Shown in pieces: positions 45,761 through 53,441 of a DNA stretch of 64,000 nt. Each line of letters begins with the position of its first letter. The first letter of the stretch is position 1. Under the pieces are notes generated by a model, which was not told the DNA's origin, did not search any database, and saw only the letters and a program-made list of their open reading frames with translations. This DNA comes from Micromonospora foliorum (GTDB lineage Bacteria; Actinomycetota; Actinomycetes; Mycobacteriales; Micromonosporaceae). The stretch spans positions 59,349 through 123,348 of the forward strand of contig NZ_JAKKFF010000243.1 in NCBI RefSeq assembly GCF_022229015.1, given 5' to 3'. Position numbers and translations under genes: made by a program.

Positions 45761-46827
45761 TGGCCGGCATCGAGGTGACCGCCCTGCACAAGCGCTACCC
45801 GGACGGGACGGTCGCGGTTGATCACGTGGACCTGTCCATCGGCGACGGCGAGCTGTTCGTGATGCTCGGCCCTTCGGGTTGCGGCAAGACGACCACGCTG
45901 CGGGCCATCGCCGGCCTGGAGAGACAGACCACGGGCGACATCCACATCGGCGGCACGCTTGTCAACGACCTGCCGCCCGCCGAGCGCGACATCGCCATGG
46001 TGTTCCAGTTCTACGCTCTCTACCCACACCTGCGAACCCGCGACAACCTGGCGTTCCCACTGCGGGCCGAGGGACTGCCCAAGCCGGAGGTGCACAAGCG
46101 GGTCGACGAGGCCGCCCGGCTGATGCGGCTTGGTCCGCTCCTGGACCGGCGACCGCGCCAGCTGTCCGGCGGGGAGCAGCAGCGCGTCGCGCTCGCTCGC
46201 GCCCTGGTGCGACGACCGCGCGCCTTCCTCATGGACGAACCTCTCACCAATCTGGACGCGGAGCTGAGGGCGGACATGCGCACGGAGATCAAGCACCTGC
46301 AGGGGGAACTGGGGGCGACGATGGTCTACGTCACCCACGACCAGGTCGAGGCGATGTCGCTCGGTCACCGAATCGCCATCCTCAACAAGGGCCGCGTCGA
46401 GCAGATCGGCACGCCGCTGGAGGTCTACGACCGTCCGGCGAGTCTCTTCTGCGCCGCCTTCATCGGCTCCCCGCCGATGAACCTCATCGAGGTGGAGGTG
46501 GCCGACGGGAAGCTGCGCGGTCAGGGCGGACTGGTCCTCACGCCACCGTCAGGCCTGCCGCGTGACCGTCGCCTGGTGGCAGGCGTCCGGCCGGAGGCGC
46601 TGGAAGTCACCGCACCAGGCGCGGAACGGTCGGTCCCGGCCCGCGTGGTCTCGGCGGAGTGGCTGGGCGACGAAATCATCTACGTGGTCGACCACAACGG
46701 CCAGCGCGACGTACGGGTCCGGATGCCACCGACCGTCCGATTCGCCGCTGACGCGACGGTCGGGCTACGGCACACCGGCGGGACCCCGGCGGTCTACGAC
46801 GTGCGTACGGAAGAGCTGGTGGCCTGA
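45760..46827 (+). CDS. CUT1 ABC transporter ATPase 1 (complete catalytic set)
   Basis: A 355-residue MalK/UgpC-like ATPase. Walker A GPSGCGKTTTL (about 37-47), Q-loop VFQFYALYPH, signature LSGGEQQRVALARAL, Walker B AFLMDEPLTNLD and the H-loop YVTHDQVEA with His193 are all intact. The C-terminal TOBE/OB domain (about 240-355) is typical of the family. It would form a heterodimer with the second ATPase encoded next, sharing one base of overlap. Confidence 0.9.
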   Translation: MAGIEVTALHKRYPDGTVAVDHVDLSIGDGELFVMLGPSGCGKTTTLRAIAGLERQTTGDIHIGGTLVNDLPPAERDIAMVFQFYALYPHLRTRDNLAFPLRAEGLPKPEVHKRVDEAARLMRLGPLLDRRPRQLSGGEQQRVALARALVRRPRAFLMDEPLTNLDAELRADMRTEIKHLQGELGATMVYVTHDQVEAMSLGHRIAILNKGRVEQIGTPLEVYDRPASLFCAAFIGSPPMNLIEVEVADGKLRGQGGLVLTPPSGLPRDRRLVAGVRPEALEVTAPGAERSVPARVVSAEWLGDEIIYVVDHNGQRDVRVRMPPTVRFAADATVGLRHTGGTPAVYDVRTEELVA

Positions 46828-47903
46828 TGGGAACCGTGGCGGTGCAGGGGCTGTGCAAGTCCTTCGGCAAGGTCCAGGCCCTGGACGGGGTGACGCTGGA
46901 CGTGCCGGACGGCTCGTTCTTCGTCGTGCTCGGGCCCTCCGGGGCAGGCAAGACGACGACCCTGCGCGCGATCGCCGGCCTGGAGAAGCTTGACGCCGGG
47001 TCGGTGCACCTGGACGGCAGGGACGCGACCGGTGACACCCCGGCCGCACGCGACCTGGCCATGGTCTTCCAGAGCTACGCCCTCTACCCGCGACACACCG
47101 TGTACGAGAACATCGCTTCGCCGCTGCGGGCACGCCGCTGTTCTTCGAGCGAGATTGCCGCCGCCGTCGAGCAGATGTCGAGCCTGCTGCACATCGAACG
47201 TCTGCTGCAGCGCCGTCCCGCGCAGTTGTCGGGCGGTGAGATGCAGCGTGTCGCCCTGGCCCGGGCGCTGGTCCGTCGCCCGCGCGCGTTTCTCATGGAC
47301 GAGCCGCTGACGAACCTCGACCTCAAGCTCCGCGTCGAGATGCGCACCGAGCTCACCCGCATCCACCGGAGCCTCGGAGCAACCTTCGTCTACGTGACCA
47401 ACGACCAGGTCGAGGCCCTGTCCATGGCCGACCAGGTCGCGGTCCTCAAGGAGGGGAAGGTGCAACAGGTCGGAACGCCGACCGAGGTGTACGAGCGTCC
47501 CGCCAACCAGTGGGTCGCGGGATTCGTCGGGAGCCCCCCGATCAGCCTGCTCGCCTGCCACGCCGAGGGGGATCGTCTGGTCGGTGCGGAAGGCTGGACA
47601 CTGCCACGGCCCCGCTGGACCACGGCCGAGGACGGTCGTGCGCTGCTGCTGGGCCTGCGCGCGGAGGATCTCTCCGTCGAGCAGCGTGGGAGCGCGTCGT
47701 TGTCGGGTGAGCTCTACGGGCTTGAGCCGCTCGGTGACCGAACGGTGGTCGACGTCCGAGTGGGCACGCAGATTCTCAAGGTCAAGGCACGACCCACCGT
47801 CACCGGTACGCCGGGCGAGCGGCTGCTTGTCACGGTCGACCTGGACCGTGCCCACCTGTTCGATGCGGGCACCGGGCTGTCCCTGTCCGAGGCTGGGCGG
47901 TAA
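46827..47903 (+). CDS. CUT1 ABC transporter ATPase 2 (Asn at the H-loop position)
   Basis: A 358-residue paralogue of ATPase 1. Walker A GPSGAGKTTTL, signature LSGGEMQRVALARAL and Walker B AFLMDEPLTNLD are intact, but the switch motif reads YVTNDQVEA: Asn192 replaces the His that senses the gamma phosphate. One impaired site is known in other heterodimeric ABC pairs. Two ATPase genes in one CUT1 operon recall the rhizobial glycerol transporter GlpS/GlpT, so a small polyol is a reasonable substrate guess. The gene ends 246 bases before the aldehyde dehydrogenase. Confidence 0.9.
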   Translation: MGTVAVQGLCKSFGKVQALDGVTLDVPDGSFFVVLGPSGAGKTTTLRAIAGLEKLDAGSVHLDGRDATGDTPAARDLAMVFQSYALYPRHTVYENIASPLRARRCSSSEIAAAVEQMSSLLHIERLLQRRPAQLSGGEMQRVALARALVRRPRAFLMDEPLTNLDLKLRVEMRTELTRIHRSLGATFVYVTNDQVEALSMADQVAVLKEGKVQQVGTPTEVYERPANQWVAGFVGSPPISLLACHAEGDRLVGAEGWTLPRPRWTTAEDGRALLLGLRAEDLSVEQRGSASLSGELYGLEPLGDRTVVDVRVGTQILKVKARPTVTGTPGERLLVTVDLDRAHLFDAGTGLSLSEAGR

Positions 47904-48149
47904 CCGGGCCGGGCGGCGACGGCACCATGCGCCCGCACGTGGCAATCGAGCCTCGGCGAACCGTCACCGGCGCGCACGGCCTGACGACGCTGAGGCGGCC
48001 GTGGCCGGAGAGGCCATCGGTGGCGCGGGTAAGGGCCACCGCTCGGCGACCTCGCCCCCGACGAGGGCGGGTGACCCGTCCGTCCACGCGCACAGCGCGA
48101 TCGCTGAGGCACGCCGGACATCACCAAGAAGATCACAGGAGGCGACGCG

Positions 48150-49610
48150 ATGAGTGACCCGATGAACGTCCTGGCCCCCGAGCACCGGCGGCTCCGGATC
48201 GGCGACGCCTGGCGCGACGCCGCAAGCGGAGCCACCTTCACCGTCGAGGACCCGGCCACCGGCAAGACCATCGCCGAGGTGGCGGACGCCGGCGTCGTTG
48301 ACGGGCTCGCCGCTCTGGACGCCGCGAGCACGGCAATGGCGCAGTGGGCGGGCACCCCGCCGCGGAGACGGTCGGAGTTGTTGACCGCGACGTACCGGGC
48401 ACTGACCGAGCGAGCCGAGGAGATCGCCCGGCTGATAACGCTCGAGATGGGCAAGCCGCTCGCCGAGGCTCGGGGAGAGGTGGCCTACGGCGCCGAGTTC
48501 TTCCGTTGGTTCGCCGAGGAGGCGGTGCGCGTCGAGGGGCGCTACAGCATTGCTCCCGCAGGTGGATACCGCATCCTCACCGTGCCGAAGCCGGTCGGAC
48601 CGTGCGTCTTCGTGACGCCCTGGAACTTCCCGTTGGCCATGGGTGCCCGCAAGATCGCTCCTGCGCTGGCTGCGGGCTGCACGACGATCACCAAGCCAGC
48701 AGGCCAGACGCCACTCACCATGCTGTTCCTGGCCCGCATCATGGAGGAGGTCGGCGTTCCCCCGGGCGTCGTCAACGTGGTGACCACCAAGCGTTCCGGC
48801 GAGGTGGTCTCCGCGCTGCTGGCCGACGGTCGGACCCGCAAGCTGTCGTTCACCGGGTCGACCGAGGTCGGGCGCGTGCTGCTGCGACAGGCTGCGGACA
48901 ACGTGCTGCGTACGTCCATGGAACTGGGCGGCAACGCGGCCTTGATCGTGTGTGCCGACGCTGACCTGGACGTCGCGCTCGACGGTGTCATGGTGGCCAA
49001 GATGCGCAACATCGGGGAGTCCTGCATCGCGGCCAACCGGATCTACGTCGAGGAGCCGGTGCGCGAGGAGTTCACGGCGCGCTTCGCCGAGCGGATGGGC
49101 GCGCTGTCGGTGGGCCATGGTCTCGACGACGGCGTAAACGTCGGGGCGTTGATCGACGAGGCCTCGGTCACCAAGATCGACGAGCTCGTCACCGACGCGG
49201 TCGATCGCGGTGCCCGGGTCGTGGTGGGCGGCGAGCGTCCGGATGGGCCGGGCCACTTCTACCCGCCCACGGTCCTCGTCGACGTGCCCGAGGACGCGCG
49301 GATGCTGCAGGAGGAGATCTTCGGCCCGGTGGCGCCGATCATCTCGTTCACGTCCGACGACGAGGTGATGGCGAAGGCCAACGACACCGAGCACGGCCTG
49401 GCCGGATACGTCTTCACCCGTGACCTCCAGCGGGCGCTCCGGTTCACCGAGGGGCTGGATACGGGGATGCTCGGCATCAACCGGGGCCTGATATCGGACC
49501 CGTCAGCTCCGTTCGGAGGGGTGAAGCAGTCCGGGATCGGCAGGGAGGGGTCGCACGAGGGCATCCTCGAGTACCTCGACCTCACCTACGTGGCGATCGA
49601 CCTACCGTGA
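48150..49610 (+). CDS. NAD(P)-dependent aldehyde dehydrogenase (succinate-semialdehyde type)
   Basis: A 486-residue dehydrogenase. The oxyanion Asn is in TPWNFPLAMGARKIAPAL, the cofactor loop is FTGSTEVGRVLL, the general base Glu is in MELGGNAALIV and the catalytic Cys is in MRNIGESCIAANRIY. GSEGxxEYL-like C-terminus (REGSHEGILEYLDLTYVAID) fits the GabD/SSADH branch. GGAGGCGACGCG precedes the ATG. It would oxidise the aldehyde made by the iron alcohol dehydrogenase downstream. The exact substrate is unknown. Confidence 0.9.
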   Translation: MSDPMNVLAPEHRRLRIGDAWRDAASGATFTVEDPATGKTIAEVADAGVVDGLAALDAASTAMAQWAGTPPRRRSELLTATYRALTERAEEIARLITLEMGKPLAEARGEVAYGAEFFRWFAEEAVRVEGRYSIAPAGGYRILTVPKPVGPCVFVTPWNFPLAMGARKIAPALAAGCTTITKPAGQTPLTMLFLARIMEEVGVPPGVVNVVTTKRSGEVVSALLADGRTRKLSFTGSTEVGRVLLRQAADNVLRTSMELGGNAALIVCADADLDVALDGVMVAKMRNIGESCIAANRIYVEEPVREEFTARFAERMGALSVGHGLDDGVNVGALIDEASVTKIDELVTDAVDRGARVVVGGERPDGPGHFYPPTVLVDVPEDARMLQEEIFGPVAPIISFTSDDEVMAKANDTEHGLAGYVFTRDLQRALRFTEGLDTGMLGINRGLISDPSAPFGGVKQSGIGREGSHEGILEYLDLTYVAIDLP

Positions 49611-49765
49611 CCGGCCTGCTGCTCGATCGAGTCCGGGCGCCCGGCACGCGCGCCCGCGCCACCCGGGCGGCCAACCTCGCCGACGCCGTCCCGGTCTCGC
49701 AGGTGACCTGGACGTCCGCCCAGCACATCGCCGCCGACGTTCCGGAGAGGCACCGACATGCTTGA
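49607..49765 (+). CDS. Possible 52-residue coupled small protein
   Basis: A short open frame from a GTG at 49607 that overlaps the aldehyde dehydrogenase stop (GTGA) and ends eight bases inside the next gene (ATGCTTGA). This double coupling and the high G/C in third positions suggest translation. The peptide is basic in its first half and matches nothing I recognise. It may only be a bridge that carries ribosomes to the iron alcohol dehydrogenase start. Confidence 0.3.
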   Translation: MTGLLLDRVRAPGTRARATRAANLADAVPVSQVTWTSAQHIAADVPERHRHA

Positions 49766-51011
49766 GACCGTCCGCGGGCCACGCCAGCTGATAGCGGGCG
49801 AAGGGGTCGCGCAGAACATCCCCCGAGTGGTGGCCGAGAGTGGCTCGCGAGTCCTCATCGTGACCGACCAGGTTCTTCTACGGCAGCCGGGCGTGGCCGA
49901 GATCGTGGCCGCCGTGCGGGAGAAGGTCCAGGTCGTCGAGGTGTTTTCCGACGCGACTCCAGACGTGCCACTCACCGATGTCGCCCTCGCCGTCTCGGTC
50001 GCCGCCGCGGTGGACGCCAACGTGATCCTCGCCATCGGGGGTGGCACGGTGATCGACCTCGCCAAAATCGTCGGCGTCATCCGGCGCCACGGTGGGACGC
50101 CGCGCGACTTCTACGGCGAGTCGAAGGTGCCGGGGCCGACGATTCCTCTCGTCGCGGTCCCGACGACGTCAGGCACCGGCTCCGAGCTCACACCCGTCTC
50201 GGTGCTGACCGACCCGGACCGCGAGCTGAAGGTGGGGGTTTCCAGCGTCCACATCGTGCCCGACTTCGCCATCGTCGACCCCGAACTCACCTACACCTGC
50301 CCTGCGACAGTCACCGCCCACTCCGGCATCGACGCGTTCTGTCACGCGGTGGAGAGCTACACCGCGCGACCCCGGGCCCACGGACCGCGCGACCCGGTGG
50401 AGCAGGTGTTCCTCGGCCGCAACCCGGTCACCGACCACTACGCGCTCCGGGCCGCGGAGCGGATCGCCCGCAGCTTGCGTCGTGCGGTCAGGGATGGAGG
50501 CGACACGGACGCGCGCGCGGACATGTCCTATGGGTCCATGCTCGCCGGGCTCGCCTTTTCCCACGCGGGCAACGCGGCCCCGCACGCTCTCCAGTACCCC
50601 ATCGGCGCAGCCACGCACACGCCGCACGGCCTGGGCGTCGGGCTGCTACTGCCCTACGCGCTGGACGCGGCCAGGGATGCCATCGGCGACCGGTTGGCCA
50701 TCCTCGCCGGGGTGTGCGGGCTCGACGTGGCCGACGCCTCGGAGGCCGAGGCCGCAGATACGTTCCTCACCTGGCTCGACGGGCTCCTTGCCGACATCGG
50801 CATCCCTCCCACCTTGGCGGACATCGGCGTGGCACGCGCCGACCTCCCGCGCTTCGCGCAGATGGCCAGTGGCGTCACCCGCTTGATCCAGAACCATCCA
50901 GGCCCGACCGACACCGCCAGCCTGACCGCGATCCTCGAAGCGGCCTGGACCGGGGACCGGACCCGACACCTGCTGACTCCGAGCAGAGATGGTGACCGGC
51001 CTTTCACCTGA
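49758..51011 (+). CDS. Iron-containing alcohol dehydrogenase (group III)
   Basis: A 417-residue enzyme. The NAD loop is LAIGGGTVIDLAKI; metal ligands are expected in SGIDAFCHAVESY (Asp, His), MLAGLAFSHAGNAAPHALQY (His) and HTPHGLGVGLLLP (His). GGAGAGG precedes the ATG. VPTTSGTGSELTPVSV is the family nucleotide-binding signature. It probably oxidises the alcohol or polyol brought in by the CUT1 transporter; maleylacetate reductases belong to the same superfamily and are an alternative. It is the last gene of its operon. Confidence 0.9.
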   Translation: MLETVRGPRQLIAGEGVAQNIPRVVAESGSRVLIVTDQVLLRQPGVAEIVAAVREKVQVVEVFSDATPDVPLTDVALAVSVAAAVDANVILAIGGGTVIDLAKIVGVIRRHGGTPRDFYGESKVPGPTIPLVAVPTTSGTGSELTPVSVLTDPDRELKVGVSSVHIVPDFAIVDPELTYTCPATVTAHSGIDAFCHAVESYTARPRAHGPRDPVEQVFLGRNPVTDHYALRAAERIARSLRRAVRDGGDTDARADMSYGSMLAGLAFSHAGNAAPHALQYPIGAATHTPHGLGVGLLLPYALDAARDAIGDRLAILAGVCGLDVADASEAEAADTFLTWLDGLLADIGIPPTLADIGVARADLPRFAQMASGVTRLIQNHPGPTDTASLTAILEAAWTGDRTRHLLTPSRDGDRPFT

Positions 51012-51037
51012 CGTGGACGGCGCCCGGGTCTGTTCGT

Positions 51038-51089
51038 GCGGCTCCGCGAGGGCCACCACCACGGTGAAGTGACGCCCTCGCGGAGCCGC
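51038..51089. terminator. Long-stem terminator at the left border of the enediyne operon
   Basis: A perfect 15-bp inverted repeat (GCGGCTCCGCGAGGG, 51038-51052, and its complement, 51075-51089) with a 22-base loop lies between the convergent iron alcohol dehydrogenase and P450 genes. It would end transcripts from both sides. Confidence 0.7.
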
Positions 51090-51106
51090 AGGCCGATCCG
51101 ATCCCG

Positions 51107-52456
51107 CTATGCCTCGTGCACGGTCATCGGCAACCCGCCGCGAACCCGCAGCGACAGCATCGGCTCGGGCACCACCCGGTATCCGGGCACCTTGGCCAGC
51201 CGCAGTTCCCTCGCGACCATCGCGACCACGAACGCCGCCTCCATCATCCCCAGGTTGTTGCCGACGCAGAACCGCGGGCCGGCGCCGAACGGGATGTAGG
51301 CGTACCGGGGTCGCGAGGCCGTGCCGTCCTTGTCGAACCGCTCCGGGCGGAACCGTTCGGGCTCCGGCCAGAACTCCGGGTTGCGGTGCAGGGTGTACGG
51401 GCAGATCAGCACGTCGACCCCGGCCGGCACGTCGTACCCGCCGATGGTGTCCGCCTTCTGCGGAATGCGGGAAAGCATCCACACCGGCGGGTACAGACGC
51501 ATCGCCTCCTCGATCACCGTCGTCGTGTAACGCAGGCGGTGCAGGTCGTCGAACGTGGGCTGTCGCTCCCCGAGCACCGACAGCGCCTCCGCCCGCAGCC
51601 GCTCCCAGACGGCCGGGTTCTCGTCGAGCAGGTGGAACGTCCAGCTCAGGGTGCTGGCCGTCGTCTCGTGACCGGCCAGGCAGAGGGTGACCAACTCATC
51701 GCGCAACCGCCGCTGCCCGACCGCGGCGTCGGGCTCGGCGTTCGTCGACTGGATCAGCCGGCTCAGGGCGTCGTCGCCGTCGAGCCGGCCGCCACGCGCA
51801 TCGACCAACTCGTTGACAACCGTCTGCAGGTGACGACGGGCGCGGCGGAACCGCACCTGGTGCGGCAGCGGCACCCACATCGGCACCGCGCTCATCGTGA
51901 CCATCTCGAACATCGCCTGGTCCTGCATCGCCTCGAAGGACCCGCCGACGTCGCCGAGCCCGCCGAGATCCGCGTCGAGCAGGGTACGGCCGAGCACACC
52001 GAGGGTGAGCCCGGTGGCGGCGCCCGCGATGTCGACCGGACCCCGCCCGATGTGGCCACGCAACCGGTCCACGAACCGACCGGCCTCCTCGGCCACCACG
52101 TCGGCCTGCCGGGCGATCCGTTTGGGCTGGAACACCGGCTGGATGACCCGTCGCTGCTTGCGCCACAGATCGCCCTCGCTGGTGAGCAGCCCGTCGCCGA
52201 GGGCCCGTTTGGCCTGGGCCAGCCCGACGCCCTTGTGGTAGTTGTCCGGGTTGTCGGCGAGCACATGCTTGGCGTGGTTGGGGTGGTTGAAGAAGAAGAG
52301 AACCTTCGGGCCGATCGCGATGCGGGCCGCGTCACCGAAGGCGTCGGCTGCCGACGACATCAGCCCGAGCCGGTCCCGGCCGAGCTTCCACAGCAGCTTC
52401 GGCGCCGCCCAGAACGGTGGTCCGGGCGGCCGCCGCCGCGACGCGGTAAGCGTCAT
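51107..52456 (-). CDS. Cytochrome P450 at the end of the enediyne operon
   Basis: A 449-residue P450 of the longer, CYP4/102-like bacterial type. I-helix LAGHETTASTLSW, K-helix VIEEAMRLYPP, the PERF segment FRPERFDKDG and heme loop FGAGPRFCVGNNLG with Cys397 are all present. Its start overlaps the flavin reductase stop (ATGA), which makes it the last gene of a coupled operon with the enediyne synthase. Tailoring oxidation of the polyene or core is the natural guess. No ferredoxin gene is adjacent in this operon. Confidence 0.9.
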   Translation of the reverse strand: MTLTASRRRPPGPPFWAAPKLLWKLGRDRLGLMSSAADAFGDAARIAIGPKVLFFFNHPNHAKHVLADNPDNYHKGVGLAQAKRALGDGLLTSEGDLWRKQRRVIQPVFQPKRIARQADVVAEEAGRFVDRLRGHIGRGPVDIAGAATGLTLGVLGRTLLDADLGGLGDVGGSFEAMQDQAMFEMVTMSAVPMWVPLPHQVRFRRARRHLQTVVNELVDARGGRLDGDDALSRLIQSTNAEPDAAVGQRRLRDELVTLCLAGHETTASTLSWTFHLLDENPAVWERLRAEALSVLGERQPTFDDLHRLRYTTTVIEEAMRLYPPVWMLSRIPQKADTIGGYDVPAGVDVLICPYTLHRNPEFWPEPERFRPERFDKDGTASRPRYAYIPFGAGPRFCVGNNLGMMEAAFVVAMVARELRLAKVPGYRVVPEPMLSLRVRGGLPMTVHEA

Positions 52457-53004
52457 GTCGCCGCCTCGCTCGGCTCGGGCACCGGCGCCGGCTCGGTCAT
52501 GCCGCGGAACTGCCCGTTGACGAAGACCAACACGTCACCGGTGCTCTCCCACCGCAGCGACACCACGCTGCTCAGGAAGATCGTGTGATCACCGCCGTCG
52601 TACGTCCGCCAGACCCGGCACTCGAAGTGAGCCACCGCGTCGTCGATCAGCGGGGCGCCGGTGACGCTGCCCGGCGTCCACTCGACCGAGCCGAACTGCG
52701 CCAACCCCAGTGGCCGCCACCGATCGGCGAAGTGGCGTGCCACCTTTTCCTGCCGCTGCCCGAGCACCGAGATGCCCAGGGTGCCGGCCTCGGTGAGGAT
52801 CTGATGCATGATCGCGTCGCGGCTGACACAGACCAGCACGAGCGGCGGGTCCAGCGAGACCGACGCGAACGAGTTGGCCGTCATGCCGTGTGGTGTGGCG
52901 CCGCCGACCGTCACGACGGTGACGCCTGTCGCGAAGGTCCCGAACGCCCGCCGCAGCAGCTTTGATCCGGCCACCTCGCTCGGACTGAGCAGTTCGCCGC
53001 TCAT
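52453..53004 (-). CDS. Flavin reductase (enediyne E6-like)
   Basis: A 183-residue FMN/FAD reductase domain protein: RRAFGTFATGVTVVTVG, PHGMTANSFASVSLDPPLVLVCV and a late HTIFLSSVVSL segment are the family marks. Such proteins supply reduced flavin to two-component monooxygenases; SgcE6 does so in the C-1027 pathway. No large flavin-dependent oxygenase is in the window, so its partner should lie further into the cluster. The ATG at 53004 overlaps the thioesterase stop (ATGA). Confidence 0.88.
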   Translation of the reverse strand: MSGELLSPSEVAGSKLLRRAFGTFATGVTVVTVGGATPHGMTANSFASVSLDPPLVLVCVSRDAIMHQILTEAGTLGISVLGQRQEKVARHFADRWRPLGLAQFGSVEWTPGSVTGAPLIDDAVAHFECRVWRTYDGGDHTIFLSSVVSLRWESTGDVLVFVNGQFRGMTEPAPVPEPSEAAT

Positions 53005-53441
53005 CTCGCCTCCCCGTTCGCGTAGGGCTCGAGTGCGCGAGCCAACGCCTCCGGCACCCGCGCGGGCAGTGTCCGGGTGTTGGGGCCGCGCATGCACGCG
53101 ACCCGTTGCCGGCCTCGGGCGACGAGCGTCTCGCCGCCGTCCGGGTCGAGCCGCACGTAGTCGAAGCCGAACTCGATCTGGGTCTGCGCCAGTTCCACGA
53201 GCCGCATCCGGATCGAGACTTCGTCGAACGCCGTGATCTCGGCGTAGAACTCGCAGTCGACCTTGAGGGTGAAGAGCTTGAGGTCGTCCTGCAGGTCGGC
53301 CAGCACGTCCGGTGCCCGCTGCTTGAGGAACATCTCCCGGCACCGCCCCTGCCAGCGCAGGTAGTTGACGTAGTAGACGTTGCCCACGAGGTTGGTTTCC
53401 TCGAAGCCGACCGTGTGCGGGTACTCGAAGTACTTGCTCAT
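53001..53441 (-). CDS. Enediyne E10-type hotdog thioesterase
   Basis: A 146-residue single-hotdog thioesterase. The N-terminus FEETNLVGNVYYVNYLRWQG, with Asn17 and Arg35, corresponds with a constant offset of two to the Asn and Arg used by CalE7, which lacks the usual acidic catalytic residue. These enzymes free the nascent polyene from the synthase. Its ATG overlaps the pksE stop (ATGA), the standard arrangement in enediyne clusters. Confidence 0.93.
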   Translation of the reverse strand: MSKYFEYPHTVGFEETNLVGNVYYVNYLRWQGRCREMFLKQRAPDVLADLQDDLKLFTLKVDCEFYAEITAFDEVSIRMRLVELAQTQIEFGFDYVRLDPDGGETLVARGRQRVACMRGPNTRTLPARVPEALARALEPYANGEAR

